The translations under genes and the position numbers were made by a program. Shown one piece after another: positions 11,042 to 20,087 of a stretch of DNA of 64,000 bases; within the stretch, counting starts at the first letter, position 1, and each line of letters starts with the position of its first letter. Source of the DNA: Pseudonocardia halophobica (lineage in GTDB: Bacteria; Actinomycetota; Actinomycetes; Mycobacteriales; Pseudonocardiaceae); the NCBI RefSeq assembly GCF_027922425.1, contig NZ_BSFQ01000004.1, positions 194,464 to 258,463 on the forward strand. The letters are read 5' to 3'. Under the pieces are notes generated by a model. That model was given only the letters and a program-made list of their open reading frames with translations, was not told where the DNA came from and did not search any database.

Positions 11042-11619
11042 CCCGTGAGTGTGCCGGTGGCGGGTGGCAGGTCGCGCGGGAACGGGGAGGGGCGTCGTCC
11101 GACGGGTGCGACGACGACGGGGCGGGCCGGCGTCGAGGCGGCGTCGAGGGCGCCCGCGACCAGCCGCAGGGTCTGCCGGTCGACGCACGTCGCGAGCAGC
11201 TCGGCCTGTTCGACGGCGTCGGGGCAGGTGGGGGAGACGGCCCGGTGGGCCAGGCACAGCGCGTCGAGGTCGAAGAGCGGTTCCCCGGGCAGCGGGCGCG
11301 CCGGACGGGGCACCCCGAGCGCCGCGGTGAGCAGCCGGAACGCACCGAACCCGACGACGTAGAGCCCGCTCGGGAGCGCCTCGCCGGCCGGGGGAGCCCC
11401 GGCGGGCGTCCACCGCGCCACGGCGACGACGCCGCCGTCGGCCACGGCCCAGGCCTCGACCGCGGGGGCGTGGGGGTCCCGCGTCCACGCCGTCGCGACG
11501 CTCTGCGCGGCCAGCCACTCGCGGACCCGTGGCCGGGCGCCGGCAGCGACCTCGAAGACGGTCGGCGCAAGCGAGGATCGGCCGAACAGTCCTGTCCACT
11601 CGCCCGTCCCCGCCGCCAT
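11038..11619 (-). CDS. Hypothetical protein translationally coupled to dinB2
   Basis: 193 residues from ATG 11619, preceded by GGGGGAGGTGCC. I do not recognise the family. There are no transmembrane segments or signal peptide. It is alpha/beta-looking with a conserved-looking core GLYVVGFGAFRLLTAALGVP and a Cys-containing helix LDALCLAHRAVSPTCPDAVEQ. The stop overlaps the dinB2 start by four bases, so the two are made together. A role as a polymerase partner or regulator is inferred from coupling only. Confidence 0.75.
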   Translation of the reverse strand: MAAGTGEWTGLFGRSSLAPTVFEVAAGARPRVREWLAAQSVATAWTRDPHAPAVEAWAVADGGVVAVARWTPAGAPPAGEALPSGLYVVGFGAFRLLTAALGVPRPARPLPGEPLFDLDALCLAHRAVSPTCPDAVEQAELLATCVDRQTLRLVAGALDAASTPARPVVVAPVGRRPSPFPRDLPPATGTLTG

Positions 11620-11755
11620 GGCACCTCCCCCGAGTGGCAGGAGCATAGAAGCAGCGGTCGCCTCGCCGCAGCGCTGTGCACCGATCCGGGTACGGAGAGT
11701 CGTCATGCCGGCGGGCGAGGTGCTACTGACGGTGATCGAACCGCGGATTGGACAC

Positions 11756-11808
11756 GATCGTGGGACACCGCGGTCGACGGGTAACGGGGCAGGATGGCTC
11801 CCACGATC
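11756..11808. repeat. 10-bp inverted repeat with long loop
   Basis: GATCGTGGGA (11756-11765) and TCCCACGATC (11799-11808) are perfect inverted copies separated by 33 bases, upstream of the gene starting at 11856. This could be a paired operator or a leader stem. The rest of the 11620-11855 gap shows no gene. Confidence 0.4.
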
Positions 11809-11855
11809 CAGGAAACGACGAGCGTTCCACTGGCGACGGACAGTTGGAGGACGAG

Positions 11856-12437
11856 ATGAGCGGCGAGCAGGAGCACGGCACCCCCGGTGGCACCGGTGGG
11901 TCCGAGAGCGTGCGGCCGTTCGTCCCGCGCCAGGCTCCGTCGCCCTCCGACCTCGCCCGGGTCCGCCGCCTCACCCCGCGCCCGCGGGTGTCCCCGGAGG
12001 CCGGGGACCGCGAGTCGATGGAGCCGCGGGGTCGGGTCCGCGACCGGGATCGCGCCCGGATCCTGCTGCGCTACGCACGGTTGATGAGCACCGGCCGCCC
12101 GATCTTCTGCAAGCCGAGCCGTGCGGAGCTCGCCGGCACCGCGCCGCGCCGGCAGGGCGTCGGGGCGGACGGCAAGGTCATCTACCCGGATCGCGAGTCC
12201 GCCGAGGCGGCCGCGCGCGAGCTGGAGGAGCTCGGCGCCCGGGCGCAGCGGGCGTACGTCTGCAAGCGGTCGCGGCACGGGCACTACCACCTGACCACGG
12301 ACCTGGTCCGCGAGCGCCGGCGCGGCGCCGTCGACGCCGTCGAGGTCCCGGAGCAGGCCACGGCCAGCCCGCTCGACGTGCGTGCCGCGGCGGCGCTGGC
12401 CGCGATCCCGCAGCAGCGGGACCGCCGCTCCGCCTGA
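11856..12437 (+). CDS. Hypothetical protein, basic, KRSRHGHYHLT motif
   Basis: 193 residues from ATG 11856, preceded by TTGGAGGACGAG. The first ~70 residues are Pro/Ser/Gly/Arg-rich and look disordered. The C-terminal half has an alternating Glu/Arg helix (DRESAEAAARELEELG) leading into AYVCKRSRHGHYHLTTD. This cysteine-lysine-histidine segment recalls a small RNA/DNA-binding or zinc-associated fold. No family is recognised. It is a single gene, and the function is unknown. Confidence 0.75.
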   Translation: MSGEQEHGTPGGTGGSESVRPFVPRQAPSPSDLARVRRLTPRPRVSPEAGDRESMEPRGRVRDRDRARILLRYARLMSTGRPIFCKPSRAELAGTAPRRQGVGADGKVIYPDRESAEAAARELEELGARAQRAYVCKRSRHGHYHLTTDLVRERRRGAVDAVEVPEQATASPLDVRAAAALAAIPQQRDRRSA

Positions 12438-12573
12438 CCGCCCCTCCTTCGTCCCCCGGTCCGGGACGCGTTCGCGTCCCGCCTTTCGGACCGGTCCGCC
12501 GTCGGCTACGGTCGCGTGTGTCGGCGATCACAGAGTGATCGTCACCACCCGTCCGCCACCGGGAGGACCGTCC

Positions 12574-12885
12574 GTGAACCCGTACCGCCTGCAGGAGCGT
12601 CTCGACTCCGTGCCCGACTCGCTCGACGCCGGTCAGCGGGCCCGCCTCGCCGCGCACCGCAGCGCCGTCGAGGAGTGCCGCGAGCGGATCTCCGAACTGC
12701 GCGGGGAGCTGCGCCGTGCGTTGTCCGGCATCGACGGGCCGCGCCACACCCTGGAGATCATGACGGAGCTCGACTCGCTCGAGCGCGTGCAGCAGCGTCT
12801 GGACTCGCGCCTGTCCGACCTGTGCGACGAGCTGACGGGCCAGGCGCCCGCGGTCCGCTACGGCGACGACGCCCCGCTGACCTGA
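12574..12885 (+). CDS. Small coiled-coil hypothetical protein
   Basis: 103 residues from GTG 12574 after GGGAGGACCGTCC. It is almost entirely helical with heptad-like spacing of Leu, Glu and Arg (VEECRERISELRGELRRAL, then LDSLERVQQRLDSRLSDL), so an oligomeric coiled coil is likely. There is no transmembrane segment or known domain. It stands alone between two other small regulators. The function is unknown. Confidence 0.72.
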   Translation: MNPYRLQERLDSVPDSLDAGQRARLAAHRSAVEECRERISELRGELRRALSGIDGPRHTLEIMTELDSLERVQQRLDSRLSDLCDELTGQAPAVRYGDDAPLT

Positions 12886-12904
12886 TGTCTGGGATGCAGG
12901 CATA

Positions 12905-12920
12905 GATACAAGCTTGCATC
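12905..12920. promoter_or_regulatory. Near-palindrome before the GntR gene, probable autoregulatory operator
   Basis: GATACAAGCTTGCATC is a 16-bp imperfect palindrome centred on AAGCTT, 22 bases before the chosen GntR start. It is A+T-rich compared with its surroundings. GntR/FCD regulators usually bind such sites to control themselves and the adjacent gene. Confidence 0.5.
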
Positions 12921-12942
12921 TGACTTTGTTAGGGTGCCGGGC

Positions 12943-13641
12943 GTGTCCCCGGTTCCCCAGACCTCCGCGCTTCCCGCGACGTCTGCGCACGCCCGGCCCG
13001 ACCCCGCGTCGGACGGGCCGGCGCCCGCCGCCGACCGGGCCTACGCGCTGACCAAGGAGCTGGTGCTCACCGGCGAGCTGCCCGGCGGGCACCTGTTCAG
13101 CGAGGGCGACATCGCGGCGCGGCTCGGGGTGAGCCGCACCCCGGTGCGGGAGGCGTTCCTGCGGCTGCAGGCCGAGGACCTGCTCACGCTGATCCCGAAG
13201 CGCGGCGCGGTCGTCGTGCCCGTGCCGCCGGGGGAGGCCGAGGACGTGCTCGACGCCCGCGAGGCCGTCGAGACCGCGGCCGTCCGCCGGCTGCTGCGCC
13301 GCCCCGAGCAGGTCCCGGCGGCCGTCGCCGAGCTGCGTGCGGCGCTGGAGGTGCAGCGCGGGCACGCCGAGCGGGGCGACCTGCACGCCTTCGCCGAGGC
13401 CGACGAGGCCTTCCACCGCACGCTCGTCGCGGCCGGGCGCAACGCGCTGACCATGCGGTTCTACGCCACCCTCGCCGACCGCCAGCGGCGGATGAGCGTG
13501 CACGCGCTCGGTCCCGTGCCGGAGGAGCTCCCGAGGGTGCTGCGCGAGCACGAGGACCTGATCGGGGTCGTCGAGGCGCAGGACGAGGCGGCGTTCGCCG
13601 CCGCGCTGCGCGCCCACCTGGACGGGACGCACCGGCGGTGA
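12943..13641 (+). CDS. GntR-family regulator (FCD/FadR-type effector domain)
   Basis: 232 residues. The winged HTH spans ~30-95, with FSEGDIAARLGVSRTPVREAF being the GntR recognition helix. The all-helical FCD domain follows, with metal/effector ligands in DAREAVETAAVRRL and EADEAFHRTLV (Asp..His) and a His in LREHEDLIG. Two in-frame GTG starts exist (12934, 12943); the latter has AGGG at a better distance. The stop overlaps the next MFS gene by four bases, so it very likely senses that transporter's substrate. Confidence 0.9.
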   Translation: MSPVPQTSALPATSAHARPDPASDGPAPAADRAYALTKELVLTGELPGGHLFSEGDIAARLGVSRTPVREAFLRLQAEDLLTLIPKRGAVVVPVPPGEAEDVLDAREAVETAAVRRLLRRPEQVPAAVAELRAALEVQRGHAERGDLHAFAEADEAFHRTLVAAGRNALTMRFYATLADRQRRMSVHALGPVPEELPRVLREHEDLIGVVEAQDEAAFAAALRAHLDGTHRR

Positions 13642-14822
13642 CGGACCGGAACGCCTGGCGGGCCGCCGCGGCCGCGGTCTTCGCGTGCGGCTGGGGCGGC
13701 AACCAGTTCACCCCGCTGCTGGTCATGTACCGCGAGTCCGGGCTCTCGATCCTGACCGTCGACGCCCTGCTCGGCGCGTACGTCGTGGGGCTCGTGCCCG
13801 GTCTGCTGACGGTCGGGGCGCTGTCGGAACGGTACGGCCGCAGGCCGGTCATGCTCGCCGGCACCGCGGCGTCGCTGGTCGCGAGCGTGTTCCTGGCGTT
13901 CGGGAGCGTCGGCTGGATCGCGGCGGGCCGGTTCGTGACGGGCGTCGGCGTGGCCGTGGCGATGGCCGTCGGCTCGACGTGGGTGACGGAGCTGTCCGTG
14001 CGCGGCGGGGCCGAGCGTGCCACCGGCACCCGGCGCGGCGCGCTCTGGCTGACCCTCGGCTTCGGGCTCGGCGCGGGGGTCGCGGGCGTGCTCGCGCAGA
14101 CGTTGATCTCCTTGGGGGCACCCTTCCCGATGGAGCTTCCGTACGTCCTGCACGCGGTGCTGGCCGCGGCCGCGCTCCTCGCCCTCGTCCGGCTGCCCGA
14201 GACGCGCGTCGCCGCGGCTGCGCGCACCACCAGGCGGTTCGCCGGCACCCGGCACCCGCGGTTCCGGCGGGTGATCACCCCGATGGCGCCGTGGATCTTC
14301 GGCTCGGCCGGTGTGGCCTACGCGATCATGCCGCAGCTGGTGGGGGACCGGTTGGGGACGTGGGGACTGGCCTACTCGACGTTGCTCACCGTCTGCACCC
14401 TCGGCGCCGGTGCGTTGGTGCAGCCGCTGGCGAAGCGCCTCGACCGGACGACGAGCGCGCGCGGCGTCGTGGTCTCGATGGTCGTGATGTCCGCGGGGCT
14501 GGCGGTGAGCGCGGTCGCGGCGGTCGTCCGGTCGCCGGCGGTCGCACTGGTCGCGGCGGTGGTGCTCGGTGCCGCGTACGGGATCGCCGTGGTCTCGGGG
14601 CTGCTGGAGCTGCAGCGCCTGGCCCGGCCGGACGAGTTGGCCGCCCTCACCGGGGTCTACTACGCGCTGGCCTACGTCGGGTTCCTGCTGCCGTCGATCC
14701 TCGCCGTGCTCAGCGGGGTGGCGAGCTACCCGGTCCTGCTCGGCTGCCTGGTGCTGGTCGCGCTGGGCGGGACCGTGGTGATCCTGCGGCACTCCCGCCG
14801 CCACCTCCCGATCCCCGCGTAG
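13638..14822 (+). CDS. MFS transporter co-transcribed with a GntR regulator
   Basis: 394 residues and twelve predicted membrane helices. The loop 2-3 motif is GALSERYGRRPVML, and TM4 carries AAGRFVTGVGVAVAM. GTG 13638 overlaps the GntR stop (GTGA), so the pair is one operon behind the palindrome at 12905. It probably imports or exports a small organic acid or drug; the substrate cannot be read. The stop codon is followed at once by 22-bp tandem repeats. Confidence 0.88.
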   Translation: MTDRNAWRAAAAAVFACGWGGNQFTPLLVMYRESGLSILTVDALLGAYVVGLVPGLLTVGALSERYGRRPVMLAGTAASLVASVFLAFGSVGWIAAGRFVTGVGVAVAMAVGSTWVTELSVRGGAERATGTRRGALWLTLGFGLGAGVAGVLAQTLISLGAPFPMELPYVLHAVLAAAALLALVRLPETRVAAAARTTRRFAGTRHPRFRRVITPMAPWIFGSAGVAYAIMPQLVGDRLGTWGLAYSTLLTVCTLGAGALVQPLAKRLDRTTSARGVVVSMVVMSAGLAVSAVAAVVRSPAVALVAAVVLGAAYGIAVVSGLLELQRLARPDELAALTGVYYALAYVGFLLPSILAVLSGVASYPVLLGCLVLVALGGTVVILRHSRRHLPIPA

Positions 14823-14900
14823 CTCCCGACTCGCGGTGCCGGAGCTCCCGACTCGCGGTGCTGGAAGTCCCGACTCGCGGGGGCTGCAGCGCGACTCGCG
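14822..14900. repeat. 22-bp tandem repeat between convergent genes
   Basis: Units start at 14822, 14844 and 14866, each containing TCCCGACTCGCGG; a fourth, degenerate core GCGACTCGCGGG is at 14891. The array fills the gap between the MFS stop and the stop of the convergent 554-residue gene. Multiple copies of the CCCGACTCGCGG core suggest a mobile or slippage-derived intergenic family. Confidence 0.85.
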
Positions 14901-14902
14901 GG

Positions 14903-16567
14903 TCAGGAGGGTTGCAGCTCGTCCGAGAGCTCGTCGGGGAGGTCGTCGTAGCGGTCCCCGTCCGGCCCGCCCCGGAGCCGCTTCGCCTCGGCGAGGCCGA
15001 TCGGCCCGGTGCGGGCCAACGCGTGCAGGGCGAGGTCGCGGTGCACCGGGTCGTCCGTGCGGGCGAGGAAGCGGCCGATCTCCCGCGCGGCGTCGGCGGG
15101 GGTGCGGGCCGCCACCCAGGCGTCGAGCTCGGCCTCGGCGACCGCGCTGCGCACCTCGGACATCCGGACGCACACGTACTCGAGGTCCTCGTCGGCCAGC
15201 TCGCCGGGCAGCGGCGCGTGCAGGCCCTGGTCGATCAGGGTCTCGTGCACCGCCCACAGCCCCATCGGGGTGAGCGAGACGATCGTGGGGTCCGGGTCGT
15301 CCCGGCCCGCGAGCTCGACCAGCCCGTCGAGCTCCTCGGCGTCGAGCAGCTCGCCGAGCTCGACCGCGCCGAGCAGCTCCAGCGCGTCGAGCAGGGCGGT
15401 GACGTCCCGCCGCCAGAGCCGCCCCTCGGCGTCGCCGGCGAGGTCGTCGACCACACAGCCGCACTCCTCGTTGACGGCCTCGCGCACCAGCCGGTGGAAC
15501 AGCTCGACCGGGACCGGCCCGCCGCCGGCGGCGTAGAGCTCGAGCCAGAGGATCGGGAAGGCGTCGGCCAGCGACATGCCGAACAACGACGGCGCCCCGA
15601 ACACGTCCGTGCCCCCGAGGTGGTCGCCGATCCGCCCGACGGCCGAGAACACCCGCCGCCACAGCTCGATCGGCCGGTGCAGGTCCTTCGCCGCGCTCTT
15701 CACCGGAACCAGCCGGCCGTGCAGCGGGCGGACCAGGCGGGCGGCCTTGGCCCAGTGCAGCAGCATCGAGGTCTCGGGCAGGTCCGTGCTGCTGCGCGCG
15801 CTGTCCCGGTAGAGCTGGTCGAGGCCGAGCAGGTCGGCGAGGGACAGCGCGTCGGCCAGGCCGAGCCTGCCGTCGCGGGTGAGCCGGCGGCCCGCCCGCA
15901 CCCACACCGTGAGCTTCCGCAGCAGGTCGAGCGCGCTGCTCTCCTGCGCGGCGGTGACCATCTCGGCCGCGCTGGGCAGCAGCACCGGCGGCAGCTCGGG
16001 CGCCGGCGCCGGGTCGCGCGGGGTCTCCTCCTCGCGCCGGGTGATCTCGGCGAGCGCGGCCCGGTCGATGTGGACCTCGCCGGAGCGGGCGCGGTCGAGG
16101 AAGCGCTGCACCGCACGGGGATCGGCGGGATCGACGCCGTGCCGGCGCAGCTGGACGCCCCAGAACTTGCCGAGGTCGTAGTTGCGCTCGTCGGCGATGC
16201 CGTCGAGCAGCGCAGGCGTGGAGTCGCGCACCTGGGCGTGCAGCTCCGCGCGCGAGGCCGAGCGGTGGTCGAGCCCGTCGGCGTCGGCCAGGAAGTCGAT
16301 CAGCGCGTGGAAGGCCTCGGGCACCTCTTCGGCGTCAAGCACCGTGACGTGCCGCGGGAACCACATGCCGAGCGCGTCGGCGACGTGCGCCCGGGTCCAC
16401 CGGCCGAGCCTGCGGTCCAGCGCGTACTTGTAGTCGAGCGCGGCGGCGACCAGGAAGACGTCCGCCGAGACCCGGCTCCGGCGGGCCCACGTGAGGAAGG
16501 CCTCCAGCAACCGGTCCCGGGCTCCGGCGTATCCCTGGTCGTCACCGGGGGCGAACACGAGACGCAT
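14903..16567 (-). CDS. Large hypothetical cytoplasmic protein (554 aa)
   Basis: ATG 16567 follows AAGGTGG. The protein is acidic and predominantly helical, with repeated Leu-Asp-Glu patterns (LLDALELLGAVELGELLDAEELDGLVEL) and no membrane segments. N-terminal features are MRLVFAPGDDQGYAGARDRLLEAFL and a Trp/Arg region (FPRHVTVLDAEEVPEAFHAL). I do not recognise a domain, and similar length and composition occur in actinobacterial proteins of unknown role. It is separated from the upstream BCCT gene by a strong terminator, so it is its own transcription unit. Confidence 0.75.
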   Translation of the reverse strand: MRLVFAPGDDQGYAGARDRLLEAFLTWARRSRVSADVFLVAAALDYKYALDRRLGRWTRAHVADALGMWFPRHVTVLDAEEVPEAFHALIDFLADADGLDHRSASRAELHAQVRDSTPALLDGIADERNYDLGKFWGVQLRRHGVDPADPRAVQRFLDRARSGEVHIDRAALAEITRREEETPRDPAPAPELPPVLLPSAAEMVTAAQESSALDLLRKLTVWVRAGRRLTRDGRLGLADALSLADLLGLDQLYRDSARSSTDLPETSMLLHWAKAARLVRPLHGRLVPVKSAAKDLHRPIELWRRVFSAVGRIGDHLGGTDVFGAPSLFGMSLADAFPILWLELYAAGGGPVPVELFHRLVREAVNEECGCVVDDLAGDAEGRLWRRDVTALLDALELLGAVELGELLDAEELDGLVELAGRDDPDPTIVSLTPMGLWAVHETLIDQGLHAPLPGELADEDLEYVCVRMSEVRSAVAEAELDAWVAARTPADAAREIGRFLARTDDPVHRDLALHALARTGPIGLAEAKRLRGGPDGDRYDDLPDELSDELQPS

Positions 16568-16655
16568 CGAGATCCACCTTCTCAGCCCGGCGGGGCCGTG
16601 TCGGACAGGGGGTCCGGCACCCCGCGACGGGCCCGTGCGGTAGGGGCCGCGCACG

Positions 16656-16692
16656 CGACAGGGCCCCCGGCGCGCGTCCGGGGACCCTGTCG
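16656..16692 (-). terminator. Strong hairpin after the BCCT transporter gene
   Basis: A 15-base arm (16656-16670) pairs with 16678-16692 with a single mismatch around a 7-base loop. It begins 11 bases beyond the minus-strand stop at 16703. It is the clearest intrinsic-type terminator in the first 30 kb. Confidence 0.8.
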
Positions 16693-16702
16693 GGAAGGTG
16701 GT

Positions 16703-18505
16703 TCAGGCCTTGCGCGGCGGCTGCGGCTCGCCCGGCAGGATGGTGCCCCCGCCGTGCTCCCGCGCCTCCTCGACGCCGTCGGCCATGCTCAGCGGCTTGA
16801 CGTTGAGGATGAAGTCGCCGTCGTGGGCCTTCATGCCGTAGTCCACGGCCTGTTCGACGGCCTCGCCCGCCTTGTTCTCACGACGGATCAACGGGTCGTC
16901 GTGCAGGTCCTTGTAGAGGGACACGCAGAGCAGCACCATGACGATCACGAACGGCAGCGCCATGATGATCGTGATGTTCTGGATGCCGGACAGCGCGTCG
17001 GAGCCGCCCACCATCAGCATGATCGCCGCGATGGCCCCCATGACCGCGCCCCAGAAGATCACGATGCCGCGGCTGGGCTCGATGGAGCCCTTCTGCGAGA
17101 TCGTGCCCATCACGACGGACGCCGCGTCGGCGCCGGACACGAAGAAGATCGCCACCAGGAGCATCGCGATGACCGCCAGCACGGCGCCGAGCGGGTAGGA
17201 CTGCAGGAGCCCGAACAGCTGCCCCTCGGTGCTCGCCGAGGCCAGGTCGTTGCCGGCCTGCTGCTCGGAGATCGCGGCGCCGCCGAAGATGGCGAACCAG
17301 ACCAGCGAGACCACGCTGGGGATCAGGATGACGCCGGCGATGAACTGCTTGATGGAGCGGCCGCGGCTGATCCGGGCGATGAACATGCCGACGAACGGGG
17401 TCCAGGAGATCCACCAGGCCCAGTAGAAGACCGTCCAGCTCTGCAGCCACTCGGCCGTCTCGGTGCCGTCGGCGCCCGTGCGGGCGGCCATCGAGGCGAG
17501 GTCGGCGAGGTAGTGGCCGACGGCGCCCGGCAGCAGGTTGAGGATCAGCACGGTCGGGCCGACCACGAACACGAAGAAGGCCAGGATCGCGGCGAGCACC
17601 ATGTTGACGTTGCTGAGGAGCTGGATGCCCTTGGCCACACCGGTGACCGCCGACGCGATGAACGCGACGGTGAGCACGGCGATGATCGCGACCAACAGCC
17701 CGGTGCCCGGGTTGTCCAGCCAGCCGAGGGCCTGGAGCCCGCCGCCGATCTGCAGGGCGCCGAGGCCGAGCGAGGCGGCGGAGCCGAACAGCGTGGCGAA
17801 GATGGCGAAGATGTCGATGGCCTTGCCCAGCCCGCCCTCGGTGCGCCGGGTGCCGAGCAGCGGGGCGAACGCGGCGGAGATCAGCTGGCTGCGGCCCTTG
17901 CGGAAGGTGCCGTAGGCGATCGCGAGCCCGACGACGGCGTAGATCGACCAGGGGTGCAGGGTCCAGTGGAAGAGCGTGGTCGCCATCGCCGCGTCGAGGG
18001 CCTGCGGGCTGCCCGCGAGGGCGCCGCTGCCCGGGGGCGGCGAGGTGAAGAAGGCCAGCGGCTCGGCCACGCCGTAGAACATCAGGCCGATGCCCATGCC
18101 CGCGGAGAACATCATCGCGACCCAGGAGCTGGTGCGGAACTCCGGCCGCTCGTCGTCCCGGCCGAGCGGGATCCTGCCGTAGCGGCTCAGGGCGATCCAG
18201 ATCGCGAAGACCACGAAGCCCGAGGCGGTGAGGATGAAGAACCAGCCGCCCGCGTTCATGATGCCGCCGAGCACGGCGCTCGCGACGCTCGACAGGTTGT
18301 CCGTGGCCACGATGCCCCAGACGATGAACGCGACGACCAGTGCGGCCGAGACGCCGAACACGACCTTGTCGGTCGGCTTCTTCCGGTCGGCGGCGCTGCC
18401 GCCCTCGGGCACCGGCGAGGTGTCCGAGGGTGAGGTGCCCGACGTGCCGTCCTCGGGGCCCGGGCTCGAGGCGGGGCCACCCGTGGTGGGTTCCTTGACT
18501 GTCAT
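16703..18505 (-). CDS. BCCT-family transporter (betaine/choline/carnitine)
   Basis: 600 residues and twelve TM helices. Family hallmarks are the Gly-rich MGIGLMFYGVAEPL in the ion-binding helix and the signature WAWWISWTPFVGMFIARISRGR in TM8. The first ~50 residues are a Pro/Ser/Gly-rich cytoplasmic tail, and the C-terminal ~50 are polar (osmosensing in relatives). It likely imports a quaternary amine with Na+ or H+ for osmoprotection or catabolism. ATG 18505 is chosen; an in-frame ATG at 18559 lacks a ribosome-binding site. The 18506-18720 gap shows no gene. Confidence 0.92.
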   Translation of the reverse strand: MTVKEPTTGGPASSPGPEDGTSGTSPSDTSPVPEGGSAADRKKPTDKVVFGVSAALVVAFIVWGIVATDNLSSVASAVLGGIMNAGGWFFILTASGFVVFAIWIALSRYGRIPLGRDDERPEFRTSSWVAMMFSAGMGIGLMFYGVAEPLAFFTSPPPGSGALAGSPQALDAAMATTLFHWTLHPWSIYAVVGLAIAYGTFRKGRSQLISAAFAPLLGTRRTEGGLGKAIDIFAIFATLFGSAASLGLGALQIGGGLQALGWLDNPGTGLLVAIIAVLTVAFIASAVTGVAKGIQLLSNVNMVLAAILAFFVFVVGPTVLILNLLPGAVGHYLADLASMAARTGADGTETAEWLQSWTVFYWAWWISWTPFVGMFIARISRGRSIKQFIAGVILIPSVVSLVWFAIFGGAAISEQQAGNDLASASTEGQLFGLLQSYPLGAVLAVIAMLLVAIFFVSGADAASVVMGTISQKGSIEPSRGIVIFWGAVMGAIAAIMLMVGGSDALSGIQNITIIMALPFVIVMVLLCVSLYKDLHDDPLIRRENKAGEAVEQAVDYGMKAHDGDFILNVKPLSMADGVEEAREHGGGTILPGEPQPPRKA

Positions 18506-18720
18506 GCGACGTGTCCCCGACGGAGCGGGGTCCCCCTCACCTGAGTCGGTCCGGTCCATGTGCGTTCGTCACCATCAATCCCCGGACGGGCGGAGTCAAC
18601 CGCGGCGTCCCTTGTCGTTCCGTGTGGCGCTGCTCGTTGCGCAGCGTGCGGACCAGCACGGAACCGCCACGGTCACCTGCGAGAACGGGCGAACGGGCGA
18701 CTGGGATCGTTACCCGAACG

Positions 18721-20046
18721 TCACGGCGTAAACCATCCCGAAGCCGACACTCCGCCCGGCACCGGCGCCCCCGGGTCGTACGGCGTGCGCGTGAAGACGA
18801 ACGTGGCCAGGTTCAGGGAGACGGGGTCCAGCCGCAGCGTTTCGCCCGCGAAGTAGCCGTCGAGCCCGACCCAGGTGCCGTCGCGGCGCGGCCGGAACCG
18901 GGAGGAGCGGCCCGGCCGCCCGAGCCCGCCGAGGTGCAGCAGCCCGCCCGGCACCGCGCGCAGCACGTACGGCGACGGGCCCCAGTACCAGGGCCCGAGC
19001 AGCTCGACCGGCACCGGCGACGGGGCGGGCGACCAGGCGTCGACGACGGTCGGCTCGGCGGCGCGGAGGTCGGCCAGCAGCGTCGCGGGGAGGGCGCCGT
19101 CGAGCCCGGAGGTGATGTTGGCCAGGGCGAGCGCGGCCGTGCCTTCCTCGCGGTCGGCCCACAGCCCGGCGAGGAAGCCCGGCATCGAGCCGCCGTGCCC
19201 GACCAGCGTGCGGTCCTCGTGCCGCTGCACCTGCACCCCCAGCCCGTACGACGACCAGGTCGGGCCGGAGAAGTCGACGCCCGCCGGGATCGTCATCTCC
19301 TCCACGGTGGCGGGGGAGAGGACGTCGCCCGTGTCGCCCAGCAGGAACGCCCCGAGCCGCCCGAGGTCCGCGGCCGTGGACCACAGCTGCCCGGCCGCGG
19401 CCATCACGCCCGCGTGGTGCTCGGGCTCGGCCAGCAGCTCGTCCGACCACGGGTGCACGGCGTAGCCCTGGGCGGCGCGCCCGTCCGGGCGCGGGGTGGT
19501 GCGGCGCATCCCGAGCGGGAGCAGCACCTCGTCCCGGGCCACCTCGTCCCACACGCGCCCCCGCACGCGCGCGACCAGCTCGCCCAGCAGCCCGAAGCCG
19601 AGGTTGGAGTAGTGGAACCGGCGCCCGCCGGGCAGGACGCGGTGCTCCTCGCACAGGTCGAGGTCGTCGAGCGTGCCGCCGGGCGTGCGCTCCCACCACT
19701 GCCCGGGGCTCTCCGAGGTGGCGCCGGCGGTGTGCGAGAGCAGCTGGGTCAGCGTGCGGTCGCCGAGCGGTGTGCCGGGGACGTGCTTCTCGAACGGGTC
19801 GTCGAGGTCGAGCAGGCCCTCGTCGCGCAGCCGCAGCACGGTGATCGCGCCGACGGTCTTGGAGATCGAGCCGAGCCGGTACTGGACGTCGGCGTGCGGC
19901 TCGTCGACGGCGCCGCGGCCCGCGGACCAGGCCAGGGTCCCGTCGCGCACCACGCCGGCGACGAGGGAGGGGCAGCGCCCGTCGCGCTGCGCCCGGGCGA
20001 CGCGGGCGAGCAGGGTGCGTTCGGTCGACGGCAGCAGGGAGCTCAT
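18721..20046 (-). CDS. Serine hydrolase, class C beta-lactamase/DD-peptidase fold
   Basis: 441 residues. The catalytic motifs of the family are present: SISK (SxxK, ~59-62), YSNLG (YxN) and GHGGS (HxG in place of KTG). An extra ~100-residue C-terminal beta domain follows the hydrolase, as in EstB/aminopeptidase relatives. There is no signal peptide, so it is probably cytoplasmic: an esterase, D-aminopeptidase or lactamase-like hydrolase. ATG 20046 has only a weak ribosome-binding site. It is transcribed alone, next to the Lrp gene. Confidence 0.87.
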   Translation of the reverse strand: MSSLLPSTERTLLARVARAQRDGRCPSLVAGVVRDGTLAWSAGRGAVDEPHADVQYRLGSISKTVGAITVLRLRDEGLLDLDDPFEKHVPGTPLGDRTLTQLLSHTAGATSESPGQWWERTPGGTLDDLDLCEEHRVLPGGRRFHYSNLGFGLLGELVARVRGRVWDEVARDEVLLPLGMRRTTPRPDGRAAQGYAVHPWSDELLAEPEHHAGVMAAAGQLWSTAADLGRLGAFLLGDTGDVLSPATVEEMTIPAGVDFSGPTWSSYGLGVQVQRHEDRTLVGHGGSMPGFLAGLWADREEGTAALALANITSGLDGALPATLLADLRAAEPTVVDAWSPAPSPVPVELLGPWYWGPSPYVLRAVPGGLLHLGGLGRPGRSSRFRPRRDGTWVGLDGYFAGETLRLDPVSLNLATFVFTRTPYDPGAPVPGGVSASGWFTP

Positions 20047-20087
20047 GATCGGACGCTAGCTCCTGGTGCCGGCGGGCGTTCCCCCGG

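Noticed and set aside
13685..18433. A 1582-codon open frame on the plus strand across MFS, unknown and BCCT genes
   Set aside because: It is antisense or out of frame to well-recognised genes and has low-complexity Arg/Gly/Ala composition, the usual shadow of high-GC third-position bias.
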